DNA from: Warburgia ugandensis
Taxonomy: Eukaryota > Streptophyta > Magnoliopsida > Canellales > Canellaceae
DNA: 64,000 bases
Direction: 5' to 3'
Assembly (NCBI GenBank): GCA_035236585.1
Contig: CP141128.1
Coordinates: forward strand, 52,069,257-52,133,256
The position numbers and the translations under genes were made by a program. The notes beneath the pieces were generated by a model, which worked only from the letters and a program-made list of their open reading frames with translations, was not told the DNA's origin and ran no database searches. Below, in pieces: positions 24,124 to 37,053 of the stretch (positions are counted from its first letter, which is position 1; every line of letters starts with the position of its first letter).

Positions 24124-25224
24124 TGGTGTAGATTTAATATTACATGAAAGCACATGATTCAACGATCCTATTTGTATGTGGAAGAGGTCGATCCCATGGG
24201 AAATCTTAAGGAATTTTCAATATATTGGGTCTTATTTAAATCATTTAAATTTAGGCAAAGAGAGAGGGTTTTTATTAAACTAGGAAAGTAAGAAGCATGA
24301 AATTGGAAACATACATTGAATTAGAAACTACAACTAAAGGAAACTTTCCTCTCAAATATGCATTGAATAAAATAACTAATGCAAAAGTAGAATGAACGAA
24401 ATTAGGAAACATAAACTTAAGGAAACATACTAAAAAGGAACTTTCCTAATTCTAAAAATTTCAAAAAGTGGAACTTTCTAAAACTCAAAGAGGATACTTT
24501 TAAAACTAAAGTAAATGCAAAAACACTAATTAAATACTACTAAATTATGATTAAACAACTAAGCAAAGGAAGATCTAAAGAAGAATCATTCAAGTTCCAT
24601 ATGCACGATCATGAGATGGGGCGCATGGTTCATGGGATGAAAAATACTCAAAAATCAGCAAGTAAAAGCTAACTAACTTCTATTCTAATTAAAACACTTA
24701 ACAAAAAACCAAAAAGGATAATTGGATTCCTAAGAAATCAATGAAATAAGATGCATAAGCTGCTGAAAACTGAGTGTGAAGATTGAATGAAAAAGTCCAA
24801 ATTTGAAGCACTTAAGAATCTCAAATCAAACTAAGCATCTAAAGCAATTGAACTAGTACCTTTTATCCAAGATAACAATCAAGATCTAAAGTACTTTAAT
24901 CATTGAATCAATCATCTACAAGGAACCTCAAATAGCTTTATTGATTGAATGGGAAAATACATTCGAAATAGTGCATATGATATGTAGATTTAATTTTAAA
25001 ATGGCACGCTTTTCCTAAGCCTAAAACTTAATTCAAATCAAAGCTAAAATGCCCTCGAATGCTTTCAAACTAAACTTACATGATATGTAAGTATGATCCC
25101 AAAGAGTCTTTAGAGAATAGGCTAGAATGATGGAACTAGTTAAGGCAAAAGATGACTAAAACTACCTCTTTCTCAATGCACCATGTATGACCATAAAAGT
25201 AGACATTGTGAGTCATTTACCGCC
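24124..25224 (-). mobile_element. LTR of a G-type element, part before the C array
   Basis: It starts at the PBS and continues in the style of the G LTR at 15034. At about 25225 it is replaced by family C sequence. G-like LTR sequence is seen again at 39131, so the C array probably lies inside this LTR. The exact join is uncertain. Confidence 0.55.
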
Positions 25225-27835
25225 ATATCTAGAGTGCCATTTACTTCCAAGAAAACAAAATAATGTTTAAAATTAAAAATAAATGCATCTTAGATGTAGC
25301 TAGTCACAGCTTACAATCCAATTGTAATTACATATGCATGTCCTAAAAGGAAAAGTCATATACTTACATTCATAATTGTCTTTATGATCATTCACTTGAT
25401 CAAAGCACTAATATTTCCTTATACTTCTTCTAATCCTGCTAGAGCTAATCTGTAAAATAATATATTTGGTTGAGTATTTAACATACTTAGTAGGTGATCT
25501 GATACCACTAATTTGAAAACACGACATGCAACAAGCATAATTTCAAGAGAGGTTTTTCAGGTAATAAAACCATGCAATTTATGTAAGCATAGGTATTCAT
25601 TAAAGTAGTAATCGATCAAACCAGATGCTAGAATCTTAACCCTATAGTGGATATCATGCATGTGGGCATATTTATGAATACATCAGCTGACTGGTCACGA
25701 GTACTCGTCTAAGACCATCGCAATGCACCATGTATGGCGGTAAAAAATAATAATCATAGGATCCACTATGCTCATGACTAGACCTACCTGAAATTGTGAG
25801 TCTCTAGTATCTAAAGAGTAGTCCACCATAGCCTCCATGGCAAATCTGGATATGTTCTAAAAAAGGGTGTTGTGAGCACCTCCATTGGTTGCCCCATTAC
25901 CATAGTAATCGATAAAAGGGACAAGTGCCACTTTGGACAATGATACCTACCACTTTTGGTGGGTAGAGGCCTGGAGACCAACCTTAGACACAAACCTCTT
26001 AGCATAGTACCCACCAGGCTCACTAGCCTAAAAAGATAAATATATATGTGTGTTCCAATCTTAAGCATTTAACACATGCTAGGTCATGCAATTTATGCAA
26101 TCCTATTTCAAAATATGCAAATTATACATTTATGAAATTCCAAAGAAAGATACGCTACGAAAGATATAAGTAGTAACATTATCAATCAAGATCATAAATC
26201 ACTTATCATTTTAAAAACATACTAAACATAGAAATAACTTCAGGTAATTTTTTTAAGTTTGGAATTCAATTGAAAATTTAGTAGCATTAGACTAACTACC
26301 TTAAGCATGTCACTTAGTTTCACGTTTTTCTTTAGTTCGAATATTGATTCTCCTTTAAAGTCCTTACAGAATCCTGGGTATAATTTAAGGGTAAGAATCT
26401 AACTATTATTTCATGATCTGTATTGATCATTAGTTAGATTCATAGATTAACGACCTATCTATTAATGTTCAGATCTTGATCCAAGGATTAATGTCCTAAA
26501 TTTAGGGTTCATCTGGGTATATAGATCTTCTAAGTTATTTAATTGGTCACTTCTTGGGGTCTAATCATCTTTGGTCTTACAAATGTATGATAATTTCATA
26601 GTTTTTAGGCAATGATCAGTTAAAATATTATTTGATCCTAAATTTTATGGTATAATGAAGTCCACATCATCAATACGAATTGAATGGACCGTTTTGATCA
26701 TAAATCAGACTTGTATAGCCCTTGATATTAGAGATTTTGTGTTTTAGGTCTCCTTAATAGTCCAAATTGAATTTATAGATCAAGAACATGAAAAAATGAG
26801 GTCACTAGTGGTGATTGGTCATCTTCAGAGTAGGTGACCAGTGTAGCCCATTGACAATGTTTTCTTAAGTCAATTTGACTCCTCATGAAAAAGTTTCGTA
26901 GATCTGGCTCTTACCTTGACTCTCATCAAGTTTGGAGTTATTTCTCATTCATTTGGTGAAAAATAAGATTTTCTTCTCCAATGCTTACCAAAAAACTCTA
27001 TGTCACAGGAATTGAAACTTCAGCCTAATCATTGTTGAAACTTGCTCCGATTCAGAAATTTTTAGAAGGCACTTCATGAGGAACCCAACAATGATGTTTG
27101 ATCAGTGATCCAACACTATTCAGGCAACTATTGTTGAGATCTAAACAGTAACCATGGTTTCAATCATTGAAATTGATGGAGAAATAGGAGACCGGAGGAG
27201 ATGGAGAAGAAGAGGGAGAGGGAAGAGAAGTGTTCTATGGGGGAGAGAAAAGAGGGCTTTTATTGTCAGTGATCCGCTTTCCTCATGAGTAGTGCTGATC
27301 ACTGACTTTCTCCCTCGACGACAATGGAGATGAAGAAGAAGGGGGTGTCATTATCAAAAAAGGCCCCTTTACTTCTCGCCCTTTTTTTGTTTTACTAACA
27401 TGCTCTTATAGTTAGAAGTCCCATAACTTTCTCATATGAACTCCATTGTTAGTTTTCTTTGTGTCATTGAATTTCATTTTTCAAATAGAATCTAATTATG
27501 TGGGTATTTCCAACAAACTTGAATTTTATTAATTCTCACTTCTAAAATTCAAAATTTATAAAACATTCATTCTTTTATTCCATCCAATTTTTCAAAATAA
27601 AATAGGATTTAAAAATTTGAGTATTTACATCGTTACCCCCTTCAAAGAATTTTGTCCTTGAAATTTCGCAATTTGCTTCTCATTAAGAGTTCTAGAAGTT
27701 TGTCCTGCATTTATAATTATTAAGGTTTTGACGTTTTATTTGGATTCCATAAAAAGTTCATTCATAAAATTCTATTTTACCCCTTTTCTAGTCAAAATTA
27801 CTTCAAATAAGCTTTTAAAATTTTGGGTTATTACA
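25225..27835 (-). mobile_element. family C LTR 1 of the tandem array, lacking one end
   Basis: From about 25225 it follows the LTRs at 29302-32118 and 33612-39130 closely, ending 'ttgggttattaca'. Shared landmarks are 'gagtactc.tctaagaccatc', 'cctccatgg' and a GAGA-rich patch followed by 'tgtcattatcaaaaaaggcccc'. The first 130 or so bases of the LTR (plus-strand order) are missing at the left border. Confidence 0.8.
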
Positions 27836-29301
27836 TCTTTTCCCCCTTAAAGAAATTTTCATCCTTGAAAATTCTTTCTATATCATTCTTAAAATAATTA
27901 TTCATATGACTTTCTTACTTTACAATCAATTTATCCTTTTTATTGACAAGATCCACTAGGGTCTCCTCACACAATGGATCAAACAAAATTTGAATTTAAA
28001 CAATTCATTTCCTCATTCTCTTAAGATTTTTCAATTATGTAAGCATCCTACAATGATCAATTTTGACTCACAAACTAATTTTAGAGTTTAATTGCTCCTT
28101 GATCACAATCTCTCAATAGAAATTCTAGAAATTCCTTATAATGCCCTATCCTTAATTTCAACGCTCTACTTCTTCCAAAGTCTACTTATCCATCTATTTT
28201 GCCGCTATTATACTCCCAAAATCACTGGCTCGATCTTATTTAATCTTTTGAATTTGGTTGGTTCACATTTCAATTTGGTAAAACAACTCAAGATGATCTA
28301 CTCACTTCAAATATTCAATATCCACCAAATATGATTATTGACATCTCATGTTTTCCTGCTACATAATCCTTACTTGGATCAATGTCTCCAATTGATTTGT
28401 TGCATATAAAAGATATCATGTCTACACATTTTATCAATAGATATTATGAATTGAATACCTCTAGGTACTATTAGACTTGTCTAATAACAACATCAAATTC
28501 CTCAAATGTTCCATATTCCCAATGAATCATTGGAGTACCTCAAGGAATCTATTGAAATTTTTGTCTATTACCTCTATACAAAGCTTCTCTACTTTACAAG
28601 CTCATTTCTTTTCCTTATTTAAATTCCATGATCCATCTATCATCATAGATCAAATATCCTTGAGTGGAATATCATCAAAATCTTCTAATAAATATTGTTC
28701 TAGTCAAATTCTTTGTAATACCACTCGAATTCAGTCTTTTTCATGTATTAACGTTTTCATACTCATGTCGTGTTCCTCTTGATTACATAAAATAGCATTT
28801 ACTATAGCTATTTGCTTATTCATTCTATTATACTTAGGTTATCACTAGAGGATAACAATTACTTCTCACAAAGTTACATGTAATTCATCCATAATAGGAC
28901 TATGCTCTTCAAGGGCATTACTGCAATCTATTTAGCATAAGTTAGAGTTATCTACTAAAGACATCATTAGTATCACCATGTACTCCCATTATTTACTCTC
29001 AAAATGATATTAATCTCATCAGATTATTCATTCATTTATTTTTATACCTATAAGGGTTAATAGTTTCCTAATTTTACTTCACTACTCAACACATCTTAAC
29101 CCTAAGTAGTTTAGACTTGATTTTGTTAGTCGTTGTACCTTCCAATGCCTCAATATTTGTTAAATCCAACTCACTTATGATATATACTAGTCATCTTTAT
29201 AACTTGTATTTTACTACTTGTTCTTACTTGTTCTAGTCTTATATGACTTTTGGACATGCAAGACTAGCTGTGAAAGGATAAAACTGAGCTCTGATACCAA
29301 C
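27836..29301 (-). mobile_element. family C internal region 1 (non-autonomous)
   Basis: About 1.47 kb between two LTRs. Right after LTR 1, the minus strand reads a PPT-like AAGGGGGAAAAG preceded by codons for IFKDENFFKGE, which resembles the last residues of Ty3/gypsy pol. At the other end a primer site (29288-29299) abuts LTR 2. Nothing else of gag or pol is recognisable, so this is an internally reduced, LARD-like element that depended on a partner. Confidence 0.75.
29288..29299 (-). other. initiator-Met-type primer-binding site, C array
   Basis: The minus strand reads TGGTATCAGAGC, the classic plant initiator-tRNA-Met PBS, two bases from the LTR. Confidence 0.9.
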
Positions 29302-32118
29302 TATGATTATCAGGGTTTTCATATGGATTTTTAAGTACAAATAAATTTCTAATGCAAGATTGATCCTTCTTTGAAAATAATTTTACAAAACAATGCAATG
29401 AAGCATAAGAATGTATTAATTTTAAGTACATTTTGTAAACCATGAGTGTCATTTATTTCTAAGAAAAAAAAATGTTTAAAATTAAAAATATATGCATCCC
29501 AAATCTAGCTAATCATAGCTCATAGTCCAATTGTAATGACATATACATGTCCCAAAAGGATAAGTCATATACTTACATTCATACATGTCTTTTTTCTTCA
29601 CTCACATGATCGAAATACTAACATTTCCTGATATTTCTTCTAATCTTGTTGGAGTTGATTTGTAAAATAATATGTTTGGTTGAGTACTTAACATACTTAG
29701 TAGATGATCTGATACTAATTTGAAAACACATCATGCAACATGCATAATTTTGAGAGAGGTTTTTCTAGTAATAAAATCATGCAATTTATGTAAACATGGG
29801 TATTCATGTATAAATCATTATCATATTTTATATATAGAATCTCCAATGAAATTAATAAATCAATAATATAAATATTACAAAATTCTTAAAGTAGTAATCG
29901 ATCAAACCATATGTTAGAATCTCAACCCTACAACAAATATCATGCATGTGGGTATCTCGACAAACACAACAGCCGACTGGTCATGAGTACTTATCTAAGA
30001 CCATCTCAATGCACCATGTATAGCAGTAAAAAACAAAAATCATAGGGTCCACTATGCTCATGACTAGTCCTATCTGAAATCGTGTATCTCCAGTATCTAA
30101 CGACCAGTCCACCACAGCCTTCAGTGTTCATCCCATTTCCATAGTAATCGAGAAAAGGAAGTGCTACTTTGGGCAATGATACCTACCACCTTTAGTAGTT
30201 AGAGATCGAGAGACCAACCCCATACACAAAACTCTTAGCATAGTTCCCACTAGGCTCACTAGCTTGAAAAGATAAATATGTATTTAAGCATCTAAAACAT
30301 GCAAAGTCATGCAATTTATGCATTCCTGTTTCAAAATGTGCAAATTATACATTTATGAAATTCCAAAATAAAGAAAAGCTATGAAAGATATAAGTAGTAG
30401 CATTGACAATCAAGATCATAAATCATTTATCATTTCAAAAATATACTTAACATGGAAATAACTTTAGGTAATTTGTTTAAGTTTGGAATTCAGTTGAAAA
30501 CTTAGTAGCATTAGACTACCTACCTCAAAGTTGTCACTTAGTTTCGGGGTTTTCTTCAGTTTGAATCCTTAATCTCCTTCAGAGTCTTTGCAAAATCCTA
30601 GGTATAATTTAAGGGTAAGAATCTAACTATTATTTCTCAATCACTATTGATCGTTGGTCAAATTCATAGATTAATAGCCTTGATCATTAATCTAGACATG
30701 ATCTTATCTATTAATAGTCAAATTTATGATCCAAGGATTAATGTCCTCAATTCAAGGTTGATCTGGGTATATAGATCTTCTAAGTTATCTAATGGATCAC
30801 TTCTTGAGGTCAAATCATCTTTGGTCTTATAGATCTATGAGAATTTCACAGTTTTTAGGCAATGATTAGTTAAAAATATTTTGATCGTAATTTTTATTGT
30901 ATAATTAGGTCCATGTCATCAATACGAATTGAACGGACCTATCCAATAGTAAATTAGACTTGCATAGCCCTCATAATTAGAGATTTTATGTTTCAGGTCT
31001 GCTTAATGGTCCAGATTGATTTTCTGGATCCATAACGCGAAAAAACAAGATCACTGGTTGTGATTGGCCATCATCAAAGAAGGTGACCAGCATAGCCATT
31101 GTTGATGACATTTTTTAAGTCAAATTGACTCCCCATTAAAAAGGTTTATAGATATGGCTATTATCTTTACTCATGTCAAGTTTGGAGTTGATTCACGTTC
31201 ATTTGATGTTAGAAAACAAGATTTTCTCATCAGATGCTCACTGAAAAACTCTATGTTACTGTAAATGAAACTTCAGCCTGATCACTATTGAAATCTGATT
31301 CAAAATTTTTGATGGGGCTTTTGATCTTCTCTTCAAGAGGGACTCAGTGGTGGTGTCAGATCAGTGATCCACCACCATTCAGGTGACTGTCATCTAGATC
31401 TGTATAGTAATCATGGTTACAATCGCCATAATTGATGGAGAAATAGGTGGCAAGAATACTTGGCTAGCGGAGGAGATCGAGAATAAGAGGGAAAGGGAAG
31501 AGAAATGTATCATGGGGGAGAGAAAAGAGGGCTTTTATCATTGGTGATTTGCTTTCCTTGTAGGTAGCGCAATCACCGACTTTGTCCCCCAACAGTGACG
31601 GAGGCGGAGATGGTGGGGGTTGTCATTATGAAAAATGGCCCCCTCTACCTCTAACCTTTTTTTTTTTTTTTTTTACTAAATTTCTCTTATACTTAAAATT
31701 TCCATAACTTTCTTGTCCCAACTCCATTTTCAGTGTTTTATGTATCGTTGGATTCTATTTTTTTTAGTAGAATCTAATTATGAGGATATTTTTGGCAAAT
31801 TTGACTTCTATATATTCTCACTTCTAAAATTCAAAATTTATAAAATATTCCTCCTTCTATTCCATTCAATTTTTTAAAATAAAATAGGATTTAAAAATTT
31901 GGGTAGTTACATCATCACCCCTACAAAGAATTTCGTCCTCAAAGTTTTGCAATTTACTACTTACTAAAGAGTTGGGGATGCGTGTGATTCATTTCCAATT
32001 ATTAAGGTTTTAACACTTTATTTGGCTTCTATAAAAATCTCATTCATAAAATTCAAGTTTACCCCTTTTTCTAGTAAAAATTGCATAAAATAAGCTATTA
32101 AAATTTTTGGTTATTACA
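29302..32118 (-). mobile_element. family C LTR 2, shared by both internal regions
   Basis: A complete 2.8-kb LTR. A PBS adjoins its left end and a PPT/pol-tail its right end, so it is the common LTR of two internal regions. Divergence from LTR 1 and LTR 3 is roughly 10% by eye, so the array is old (many millions of years, rate-dependent). Confidence 0.85.
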
Positions 32119-33611
32119 TCCTTTCCCCCTTAAAGAAATTTTCGTATTTGAAAATTCTTTCTATTTCATTCCTAAAATAATTATGCACATGTCTTTCTTA
32201 CTTTACTATCATTTTATCCTTTTCATTGACGAGATTCACTGGTGTCTCCTCACACAATGGGTAGAATAAAATTCAAATTTTGACAGTTCTTTTTCTCATT
32301 TTCTTGAGATTTTTTAATTATGTAAGCATCCTACAATGATCATTTTTCACTCTAAAACTAATTTTAGAGTTTAATTCCTCATTGATCACAATCCTTCCTT
32401 GGAAATTTGTAATAAAACCCTCTCCTTAATTTTGGCACTCTACTTCTTCCAAAGTCTATTTATCCATTTGGTTCATGTTTCAATTTGGTAAAACAACTCA
32501 AGATGAAGGATCCTTGATGTCTAGATTTAATATATGTTTGTCTCTTAGCCACAGTAAGGTCATGATCTTCTTACTTCAAGTATTCAATATCCACCAAATA
32601 TGATTATTGACATCCCATGTTTTCTTGTAGCAAAATCCTTAGTTGGATCAATGTCTCCATTTGATTTGCTGCATATAATAGATATCATGTCCACACTTTT
32701 GTGAATAGATATTATCAATTGAATACTTCTAGGTATTGTTAGACTTCTCTAATAACACCATCAAATTCCTCAAATGTTCATATTCCTAACGAATCATTGG
32801 AATACCTCAAGGAATCTATTGAAATTTTTGTCTATTACCTATATACGAAGTTTCTCTACTTTATAAGATCATTTCTTTTCCTCGTTTAAATTCCATGATC
32901 CATCTATCATCACCGATCAAATATCTTTTAATAGAATATCATCAAAATCTTCTATTAATGTTTGTTTTAGTCAAATTCTTTGTAATAGCACTTGAATTCA
33001 GTCTTTTACATCTACTAAGTTGTTCATACTCATGTCATGTTCCTCTTGATTACATAAAATATCATTTACTATAATTATTCTCTGATCCATTCTATTATAC
33101 ATGGTTATTACTAGAAGATGACAAATACTTCTCACAAAGTTACATGTAATTCATCCAGAATTGGATTAAATTCTTCAGGAGTATTACCTTAATTGATCTA
33201 GCATAAGTCAAAGTTATCTACTAAAGACATCACTAGTATCATCTTGTACCCCCATTCTTTACTCTCAAAATGATATTAATCTCATCATATTATTAATTTA
33301 TTTATTTTTATCCCTATAAGTGTTAATAGTTTCCTTATTTTACTTCACCACTCAACACTTCTTAACCCTAAGTAGTTTAGACTTGATTTTGTTAGGGTTC
33401 ATACCTTCCAATGCCTCAATATTTGTTAAATCCAACTCACATTTTCACCAACTCACTTATGAGGTATTTCTTTCTTATTTGATACCATTTCCTATACATG
33501 TTATCTCTATAACTTGTAGTTTACTACTTGTTCTTACTTTTTCTAGCTGTATATGACTTTTGGACATGCAGGACTAGCTATGAAAGGATAAAACTGAGCT
33601 CTAATACCAAC
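32119..33611 (-). mobile_element. family C internal region 2 (non-autonomous)
   Basis: About 1.49 kb and colinear with 27836-29301: the 'tttcccccttaaagaaatttt' end, then 'cctcacacaatgg', 'gcatcctacaatgatca' and 'ccaccaaatatgattattgacatc'. It ends at a degraded copy of the same PBS (33598-33609). Roughly 10-15% divergent from internal region 1 by eye. No long coding frame. Confidence 0.75.
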
Positions 33612-34398
33612 TATGATGACCCAAGTTTTCATATGCATTTTTAAGTACAAAAAAAATTTCTAATGCAAAATCGATCCTTATTTGAAAACAATTTTATAAA
33701 AACAATGCAATATAGTAGAAGAATTTTTTAATTTTAAACACATTTTGAAAATCCTGAGTGTCATTTAAAAATAAAAATATATGCATCCTAGATCTGGCCA
33801 ATCATAGCTTACAATCCAACTATAATTACATATACATGTCCCAAAAGGATAAGTCATATACTTACATTCATACTTGTATTTGTCTTCACTCACTTAATCA
33901 AAGCACTAACATTTCCATATACTTCTTCTAATCCTGTTGGAGCTTATTTGTGAAATAATGTATTTGGTTGAGTATTTAACATATTTAGCAGGTGATCTAA
34001 TACTACTAATTTGAAAACACTGTATGCAACATGCATAATTTCAAGAGAGGTTTTTCATGTTATAAAATCATGCAATTTATGTAAACATGAGTATTCATGC
34101 ATAAATCATTCTCACATTTTATATATAGAATTTCTAACGAAATACATAAAATAATAATATAATGATTAAAAAATTCTTAAAGTAATAATTGATCAAATTG
34201 GATGCTAGAATCTCAACCCTACATCAGATATTATCCATGTGGGTATCTCTGCAAAGACATTAGCAGACTAGTCATGAGTACTCATCTAAGATCATCTCAA
34301 TGCACCATGTATGGTAGCACAAAACCAAAATCATAAGGTCAACTACACTCGTGAACAGACCTACGTGAAATCATGTGTCTCTGGTATCTAGAGACCAA
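33612..34398 (-). mobile_element. family C LTR 3, left part
   Basis: It starts beside the degraded PBS with TATGATGACCCAAGTTTTC. It is split at 34398 by the B solo LTR and resumes at 37054. Uninterrupted length would be about 2.86 kb, like LTR 2. Confidence 0.85.
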
Positions 34399-34790
34399 TA
34401 ATGACCCCAATTTTTTGTAATATTAAAAGCCCATAAAAAGTTCAGTTTTAAAGATAAGGGCATTTTGGTCGTTTCACTAGTTTCCTTGACTAAACCTAGG
34501 AATTTGGTACAAAAAGTAGTTCCATTAGATGCATCTCAGAAAAAGAAATCCAACGAGACCAAAATTACCCAAAACGGAGTTAAAATGAGCAAGATATGGC
34601 CCTTTGAAGTTCAGGGGCAAAACTGTAAATTTCACAAAAACGACTTAACTTGAAAAACACAGGTGCCCGTTTTGATACGGGCACCCCATCATCTTCAACC
34701 TCCTAGAGGTTTCTAGAACGATGGTGTTTCAAGGAGAAACCACCGCCATTCAAAGGCAGTTAGAACCCCTCCAGAACCCTCTTTAAAAGC

Positions 34791-34803
34791 CTTATAAATA
34801 GAG
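34791..34803 (+). promoter_or_regulatory. TATA box of the B solo LTR
   Basis: CTTATAAATAGAG, about 390 bases from the LTR start, conserved in the B copy at 1469-1482. Likely the U3 promoter. Confidence 0.55.
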
Positions 34804-35139
34804 CTCTTGGGTGCCTCTAATGGCAGCCCAAAACCTTGGAGAAAACCCATCGTGGAGCAGTGACCAAGAGGGAAAAACGTGGAGAGAAAACCAGCCACGA
34901 AGCAGGTACGCTCAAAAACTCCCCAAACCCATCTCACCCATAGTCCTAGGCTCAGTTTCCCTAGGTTTTTGCATGAAAAACCATGGATAATAGGCCTCTA
35001 GGGAGCCACCAAGGACCCTGGGATGTCCCCAGGGCCACACTGGTTCCTCAGGGACGAACCAGGGCATCCCAAGGATGCCCCGGTCCCCCAAAGACGGAAA
35101 CGGCCTATCCAGACGAGACGCGTTTGAGAAGAAAACCAA

Positions 35140-35212
35140 CGGGCGCGTCCGGGGACGCGCCCCCTAAAGAGGAAGACGGCTGAGAAGTCGCGCGCGTCTG
35201 CAGATGCGCCCG
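35140..35212. repeat. paired CpG-rich inverted repeats in the B solo LTR
   Basis: CGGGCGCGTCC / GGACGCGCCCC at 35140-35163, followed by a weaker one around CGCGCGTCTGCAGATGCGCC near 35191-35210. Same order and spacing as in the B LTR at 1038-1112, read on the other strand. Confidence 0.7.
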
Positions 35213-36393
35213 CTGAGGCGAACGCTGCAGACGCGCAGCGCACTAGTAGAGCGTCATTTTTTTTGGTTGTTAAGGAAGCCAGGGCACATGACGCTGACGC
35301 GCATCGCCCTAGCATTCCGACTTTTTGTCTTTAAAGACTCTATGTACATAGGACACTAAAATGCTTATAACTTGAGATCTAGAGCTCCGATTGAGACGCC
35401 GCAAAAGGCGTTGTGTCTGTATCGATGACACGGACACATATAAATCATAAAATCCCTGATCAAGTCCCAATAAAAGGAGGGAATGACCCTTAGAATAGGA
35501 TGATGGTGCGTGACCACTAGAACTTTGGAAAACTGAGAATACCAAGGCCCAATTAGGACCTTAGGACACCCATAGGCATAGGGATGGACCCCTAATGCCT
35601 AAGTAATAAGACCCAACTGCTCTAAACCCATAAAACATAGGTTAAACTAACCTTGAGTCCCCAAACCATGTTCAGGAGCGTACGAGGATAAAAGGGTTAA
35701 TGCGACCTAGTCAGGTAGGTGCTCTATCACTATTAGATTCTTTTAAAAGAACTATTGTTATTTGAGAACATATGTTTTAGATATATGACTTGATTTGCAT
35801 GTGATTTGCATGAATTAATTTAGCATGCATGTTAAATGCTTTGTACATAGCCATGTTTTGAAATGACTGCATATACATTATGCACATATATGTGTTGCAA
35901 ACAAGTGCATGCATTGCATGATTTAAGTACTTGCAAAGATTGCATGTCCTTGAGGGTTGCCAAAAGACGCTGGAGTGCAGAGGGCCAGGCAGTTGTGAGG
36001 GACCCAAAAGAGGACAAGTTTTAACAAAAAGGTTTTGACATATCTTATGTGATTTGGGCAAGTAAGCCCGTGGGTGCTATGCCGACTGCATGTGGTACAG
36101 GGGGCTACCACTGGTGTCACGGCACTGGGTCGGCGTGTCATAGGCCCCGTGGAGGCTATGACCAAGTGTCCTCAGGTACCCGGGGACCACACGCGAGGAG
36201 GTTGTGGGCATAGTGGACCTTATGGTTTGATGAGTTATGTGCATTTCATATAGCATGATATGAGGTTGGTCGACCATACCATACTAGAGGTCCATGAGTT
36301 GGACTCCATGAAGCATCTATTGCATATCATGATGTCATCATATATATATATGATACTTTCACTTTTGAATTATGTGATCTTTTAAGTTATGAG

Positions 36394-36527
36394 AATTTCA
36401 GTTGATTATGGATTCTTATATTGATGTTGAACTCGAGTATTCAAACATACGCATATTTTGAATTTCAGTTGATTATGGATTCTTATACTGACATTGAACT
36501 CGAGTATTCAAACATACGCATATTTTG
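36394..36527. repeat. 67-bp tandem duplication in the B solo LTR
   Basis: Units 36394-36460 and 36461-36527 both run from 'aatttcagttgattatgg' to 'catacgcatattttg' with about two differences. Not seen in the related A LTRs at the matching place. Confidence 0.9.
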
Positions 36528-37053
36528 AATGAGCATATGATTTTGAAACATCTCATGCATTTATAAAACTAGTAGTGACAGGCTCCTACTGAGTATATTA
36601 TATACTCACCCAATCCTTAACATTTTTTAGACATCAGTAAGTACTCAAGGACAGGATACGTCCGTATATATATCGTGGTTCAGGACAGCTTCACTCACAA
36701 AAAGAGGACATCTATGTTAGTGCTATGAGCAAGTGAATCCAAAAGGAAACAAATATACATGTAAGTAAACTCTCAAACCTTTGGACATGTGTTTGTACTT
36801 AGTTACAGTTGGGCTGTGCGTTGTGACTGGAAAGACCTGGGGAAAAACATTTATGATTTCTAAAGTTTCTCAAAAAACTACCTTAGTTGTTGTGAAAGCA
36901 AACGACACTCGGGGTTTTCAAAAAATGAGTTTAAAACTAAAGGTTTTCCACTACATTGCATGGTTTTTATAAAATGGTTTTCAAATAGGGATGCATCCCG
37001 CCTTAGGAAATTAGATATTGCATTTAAAAATGCATGAGAAAACCCGGGTCATC

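Larger units (their letters stand above)
34399..37053 (+). mobile_element. solo LTR of family B inserted in C LTR 3
   Basis: Plus-strand ends are TAATGACCCCAATTTTTTG and AACCCGGGTCATCA, the terminal inverted pattern of these LTRs with slight decay. Removing it restores the C phrase 'ctagagacca/gcccaccatggcctccatgg' seen as 'gtccacca.agcctccatgg' in LTR 1, so the insertion is well supported. ACCA on both sides is a probable weathered target duplication. There is no internal region. It holds the TATA box, the CpG-rich hairpins and a 67-bp tandem repeat. The last 1.3 kb matches family A LTRs; the first 1.2 kb does not. Younger than the C array it interrupts. Confidence 0.85.

Noticed and set aside
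36394-36527. 67-bp repeat as a CRISPR-like or satellite array
   Set aside because: Only two directly adjacent units without spacers; a simple tandem duplication.
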